Assembly (NCBI GenBank): GCA_947650365.1
Contig: OX393549.1
Coordinates: 79,906,533-79,970,532 of the forward strand
Direction: 5' to 3'
Origin: Chamaelirium japonicum
Lineage: Eukaryota > Streptophyta > Magnoliopsida > Liliales > Melanthiaceae
Length of the DNA: 64,000 bases
Shown here piece by piece: positions 57,874 to 64,000 of this stretch. The notes beneath the pieces were generated by a model. That model saw only the letters and a program-made list of their open reading frames with translations, had not been told where the DNA came from and made no database searches. Every line of letters begins with the position of its first letter. Positions within the stretch are counted from its first letter, which is position 1. A program made the translations under genes and the position numbers.

Positions 57874-60186
57874 CTAAAAACACAAACACCGTACAAATGA
57901 ATATACTAATAAATGACAGTTGAAAATAAGAGTTGAAACATTCAAGACTAGAGTAAATAAGGAAAGTCATATGCCAGAACACAGCAGGCAGAGGAGAAAC
58001 AGTTTTAATTATTTCAGCAATTCCAGCAGTCAACAATGGTTATGGTCAAAGCAATAAGGACTTGTAGTGGACTATAATGAATTATTTAGCTCACTATTTT
58101 AATTAAGAATGGGAGAAAATGATGGTTAAAACAAATTAAAATATGATAGATACTAAACTAATCGAGAAACTGAGCCTTCTTAAATAGAATTTTCCATCAA
58201 GGTTCCTGTTGTAGTGTTGTTAAGTTATATATCTTACGGACTTATTCTTTTACTAATGATGGTAATATGAACCCAGTTGTCACTAGGGCTGCAGGGTATG
58301 AAGCCAAGCATATACAAATACATGACTCACACCATAGTCAGGTACACCGTACACAACACAATGGAAGGGTTTATCATCCTATACATAAAAAACAGCATTA
58401 ATATATGTTATGTATAAATAAGACACCACTACGGCATTTATCTCTAACACACCCCTCAAAACCCTACTCTATGGCAAATGGAGAGTTGGGTTAAGGGATA
58501 CTGAGGGTAACATGGTCATTTTAGATCTCGGGTAAAAGACGAACTACAGTTGAAGTTTTTCCACTGAATACCTAATCAGATACAATGCAACATCAGTAGG
58601 AGCAGCAGACCCTTCTTTTGTCTAAAGGATGGTCTTTAAAATTCAAGATACTTGAAGTTAAACGCAGACGTGCATACTCAGGAGGAGAGGATCAAACACC
58701 ACCATACACAGCAGCCACCAACTTCCAAATTATTCGAGAAGCCACTATGGATCGGATGAAGTAAAGAAGCCTCAGCATGAAGGCACAGCAGAAGACTGCA
58801 GAAATGCATGTTGAGAAGAAGTGGAAGAATGTACAAAAACACTGGAACCAGCATGCAAGCCAGCTCCAGTTGTTGAAGCATCCATAAAGTCCTGAAGAAG
58901 TACAAGTGGAGGCAGAGGTGCATGCTAGTGAAAAGGCATCATTCAATGATGTGTTGAGGGTATGTACAAGGAAACGAAGACCCAGAAGTCAAGAAGTCTT
59001 GGACACCCTGAAGAAGTCAAACCCCTATAATATGTAAGTGCCCAGAAGTGGCCGAAGTGACAACAAAAACCAAAGGAGAGATTAACAGGGAAAATACCTC
59101 ATAATGGCTGAAAGAAGTAACACTACATGAAGGGTGTACAAGAGGTAAGCACAAAAGGGTGACCCAGTTGGAAGAAACATATATGAACCTAAAAATGCCA
59201 AAAGATGTGAAAAGAACAGAATTCCAGACAAACTTGAAAGAGGATATATCAAATGAAAGAAATAGTCGACATGTCCCCAACCAAATCAAGCCAATTATAC
59301 AAGGACATGGCACTAAGAAAATAGAAATCCCCCGGTGGAGGTTTCAGACACATACTACCACCAACAAAGTGGGATGAACACCCAGAAAACGATTTATTTT
59401 AATGTGAGCATACAAAGGGGGTAAGAGGATTTGAATGCACACGTGCACAAAAGGATAAAAGTTCTGAAATAGGATCAAATGGTCCAAACTATAGAAATGT
59501 GAAAATACACCAAAAAGGTCAAATATGAAACGATTGCTCTAACTAGGGTTACTAGGCAAAAGGAAGTGTATTTAGCATGAACATCACTAACTGCCACGTA
59601 AAAAGAAGCAATAGGGAAAAAACATATGACTTGGGGAAACTCCAAAGTGTCAACAGGGAAACTGACAGCATGGCGGTAGAAGAAAAAAAACATAAATGAA
59701 GGAGAAAATGCCTAGAAACATTGAGAACAAGAGGTAAGGAAGGAAGAAGAACCTTCCCCTAAGCAAGGAGGACTGAAAGGTGGTGATTTTCAGCTGAAGC
59801 AAATCTGATCTATTGGCATACAACCAAACATTGGGGGAAAAAAAGATTATACGAGGTACGCACACCAAACACCCAGAAGATAACAAAAGCCTCTGTTAAA
59901 TAACTACAACAACAGACATTGATGGAGAGAAATATGTCTCGGGGTGGATGGCAACCAAATTGTCACTAGATCTGTTATAGCGGCTCCATCATCCTCTGTT
60001 TACCAATCTGACACCACCACAAGCGTCCACATGTCCTTACGAACCTTCATCCCAAGTTTCATCATTATCTAGTGACGTCAACATTATTGGTCGCTGACAA
60101 AGTAGGTGGACTCACCAATAGTTTAGGGGAAGTTCTGATGGACCCGTCATCGCAAAGGGGATGGCAAAGATTTCAAACACAATGGT

Positions 60187-60237
60187 CAAGGGCGGACCCA
60201 AAAACTTTCAATTTGAAAGAATTTTTTTTTTTTTTTT

Positions 60238-60268
<31 letters not shown>

Positions 60269-60509
60269 GGTCATGGAGGGGTGGGATGGGGTGGGGCTGC
60301 CAAGTGTAAAAAAAAAATCAAAAGTTTTTAAAGCCTAAATGGGAGGACCTAAAAATATAAACATATGTGTATGGGCCTATGGGGTGGGGGTTGGGGTGGT
60401 GTGTGTGTGTGTGTGTGTGTATACAAGTGTAACTAAATTTCAAAAGTTTCAAAACCTCAAGGGGAGGACCTAGGATATTCTAAACATATTTTGGGTGGGT
60501 CCGCCCATA
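60187..60509. mobile_element. hAT-type MITE (323 bp) containing a T26-G23 run
   Basis: Starts CAAGGGCGGACCCAAAA and ends GGTGGGTCCGCCCATA; GGGCGGACCC pairs with GGGTCCGCCC. Flanked by ACAATGGT at 60179-60186 and 60510-60517, an exact 8-bp duplication. The interior has a homopolymer block T26 (60222-60247) followed by G23 (60248-60270), then GT repeats near 60400. Confidence 0.85.
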
Positions 60510-60871
60510 ACAATGGTCAATATATAGGTCCACCACTAATAATGGTCAGATATCGAGACCAAAATAATGGTTCCCATATACGTTTGCCCCTGACAATGGT
60601 CAGATATCGACATCAAAACAAAACTCAGGACGGACAGAAGGCACTAATACCATGAGAACATGAGGAGAAATGTTGAAAACAATTCTCAATAAAAGATTAA
60701 GACAAATATATCGAAATACATGAGTCACACCATGACATTGTTGTGGTCGCATCTTAGTGTTGGAGCACATCGCACTTTTGTGGGAGGTCGTAGGTTTGAA
60801 TTTGTGCCTTTCCGGGACCTGATACCCATTAGTATAGTACCTGGAGTTAGTAGGTTTTGAATCTTGGTTGG

Positions 60872-61403
60872 TGTTGTCTTGTATAGGACAGACCCGCAGG
60901 CCCGCGACCCATACCCGTGAGCAAAACAGCACCCGGGCGCCCTGAAATGCAGGGGACAGGGCTAGGGGCGATGGTTTCCTGTAGCCCAATACCCGAGTGC
61001 TATCAGTGCGGGTTTGGCCTATTTTTGAGGCGATTTAGGGTTTCGTGGTGGGGTTCAAATATACCTTTCATAACCGTCTTTCATTGTAAACTTGGGAAAA
61101 CATTGTGAGAGGCCATTGGAGGGTTCTTTAGATTAGCAAGGAGAGGAGAAGAGGTGACGTTGACCAGAGGAGAAGTCGTGGTGAGTGTATTCCCTTATAG
61201 ATAGAGAAGGACACGTGTATCTTCCGATCCGATTCTACAAGATAGTGAAGCGCGGGATCTCGAGGCAGGACGTAGGCAATATTTGCCAAACCTACGTAAA
61301 TGTGTGGGTTGTCTCTTATCTCTCTACCATATTATCTCGTGGATTGTTTGTTTACTTGTTTTCTTCCGTCGATTATTAAATCCATGCTACACAATTTACA
61401 ACA
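60872..61403 (+). repeat. Possible 5' LTR of the copia relic
   Basis: The right end is placed just before the PBS-like TTGTATAAGAGCA at 61406, at ACAATTTACAACA. The left end TGTTGTCTTGTATAGGAC is a guess based on TG start and composition. No second copy was found to confirm it. Confidence 0.35.
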
Positions 61404-61434
61404 AATTGTATAAGAGCAAGGTTTAGAGGAAGTG

Positions 61435-63125
<1,691 letters not shown>

Positions 63126-63212
<87 letters not shown>
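63126..63212 (+). repeat. (TA)n microsatellite, right of foldback element
   Basis: About 43 TA repeats, the counterpart of the left tract. Confidence 0.97.
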
Positions 63213-63215
<3 letters not shown>

Positions 63216-63807
63216 ACATGAGATTCAACTTATCCATAATTTGAGGGATGTCATAACTTGTTTATGAAGATAGGTGCATAACAGTGACGCATCCCTTTTC
63301 ATATGCAGATTCACATTTATAAAGATTATTTTGTGGTAACAGATTTTTTTTTTTTTTCTTTTTCTTCTTACTTTCATGTCTTCTTGTATTAAGGTATAAA
63401 TCTAGCAAAATTCCTTTTTGTATTAATACAACATCAAAGATTAATATATTATAGATCCAGTTCGATAGTCCATCTAGAAAATATGAAAGTCCCGTGACGC
63501 ATAATATCGATGAACCATACACCACTCAGGAGTGCTTCTTTCCTTACACATCACAAAAATTTCTCATACATTTCAACTCTAAACTAGAAAAATATGGGAG
63601 TCCTCAGTGAAGGAATATATACAAATTCTATAGAAACAACTTGTTAGTATACACTATTGTTTTCAATCAGGATATATTATTCTACATATATTTTGAGTGA
63701 ATAATTCGCATCGAGTAGATAGGAGGTACAATCCGCATAATTCCATTAGCCAATGACTCACTCCATGCTATAAACAAGAAAAGCGAAATACAGATGGGAA
63801 ACATGAC

Positions 63808-64000
63808 CTCTTGCGCTTGTTGTTTCTCTCGCTCCTCAAGCATTTTCTCCAAACTCTGCTTCTCACCCTCTAATCTAGCAACAATATTCTCGCGCTCTTT
63901 AATGGCCTCAATGGCGGCAGCGGCAGCGGCCGCCTTCTCTGCAATCACCCGCTCCTTCTTCTTTCTCTGATCTTCCCTCTTAAGTCTTTCGTCCTCAGAA
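63808..64000 (-). CDS. GC5: GC5/TMF-like golgin, exon a (5' end outside window)
   Basis: Minus-strand coding block entering from the right edge. The first full codon is at 63999 and the reading frame gives SEDERLKRED, a KKKER segment, an alanine run (AEKAAAAAAAIEAIKEREN), then ARLEGEKQSLEKMLEEREK ending QQAQE. It ends in phase 0 at 63808 with donor GT at 63807-63806. It is an almost uninterrupted heptad-type coiled coil with no globular motif. An ATG-initiated start is not present here; the alternative GTG start that opens a shorter frame is not relevant because upstream codons are clearly coding. Confidence 0.88.

Noticed and set aside
58678..59886. Several minus-strand hydrophobic frames of 72-98 codons
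   Set aside because: Phe/Leu-rich translations of A-rich plus-strand DNA, with no homology or splice consistency.

Overview
The window is nuclear DNA from a flowering plant: long GT-AG introns, a recognisable plant golgin gene, Tat-lineage LTR retrotransposons, many hAT-type MITEs and very long CT/GT/AT microsatellites. The species cannot be fixed from the sequence. Introns of 6-38 kb suit a lineage with long introns, such as a magnoliid or early-diverging eudicot (inference).

The only host gene I can support runs across the whole window on the minus strand. Seven exons, at 64000-63808, 57873-57763, 57564-57505, 19764-19707, 12294-12242, 12081-11989 and 5915-5790, join in frame into 231 residues of coiled coil. 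I recognise these as the C-terminal part of golgin candidate 5 (GC5, the plant TMF/ARA160 homologue). The 5' exons lie beyond 64000 and the last coding exon(s) lie left of base 1. Everything else in the window is intronic.

The largest intron (57504-19765, 37.7 kb) is mostly two nested LTR retrotransposons. Element A (20136-52812, target-site duplication GTTGG) is a gag/protease-only, non-autonomous element: reverse transcriptase, RNase H and integrase are absent, and gag-pol linker modules are duplicated. Element B (36302-52665, duplication GGGAC) sits inside the 3' LTR of A. It is a young 16.4-kb Tat-lineage Ty3/gypsy element with a 2,484-codon gag-pol frame carrying two RNase H domains. Between pol and its 3' LTR, B carries an intact antisense gene of three exons and two short introns (49418-46124), predicted to give a 1,047-residue protein with a plant-mobile-domain-like region, a basic motif and a coiled coil. 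This gene has its own candidate TATA box and is the most interesting object here. A 422-bp hAT-type MITE later landed in B's 3' LTR. Removing A, B and one GTTGG copy leaves an ancestral intron of about 5.06 kb.

The U3 of B's LTRs contains 16 copies of a 23-bp perfect dyad, one of them with a compensatory double change. The R-U5 region of A's LTRs contains a ~405-411-bp tandem array that differs by one unit between the two LTRs. The other introns hold hAT MITEs (12.9-14.1, 14.3-15.1, 60.2-60.5 kb), a 400-bp foldback element sitting in a (TA)n tract (62.7-63.1 kb), a decayed Ty1/copia gag-protease (61.4-62.6 kb), a minus-strand LTR relic (53.6-56.4 kb), an LTR/PBS relic near 7.1 kb and several minisatellites. 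No tRNA, rRNA or CRISPR was seen.
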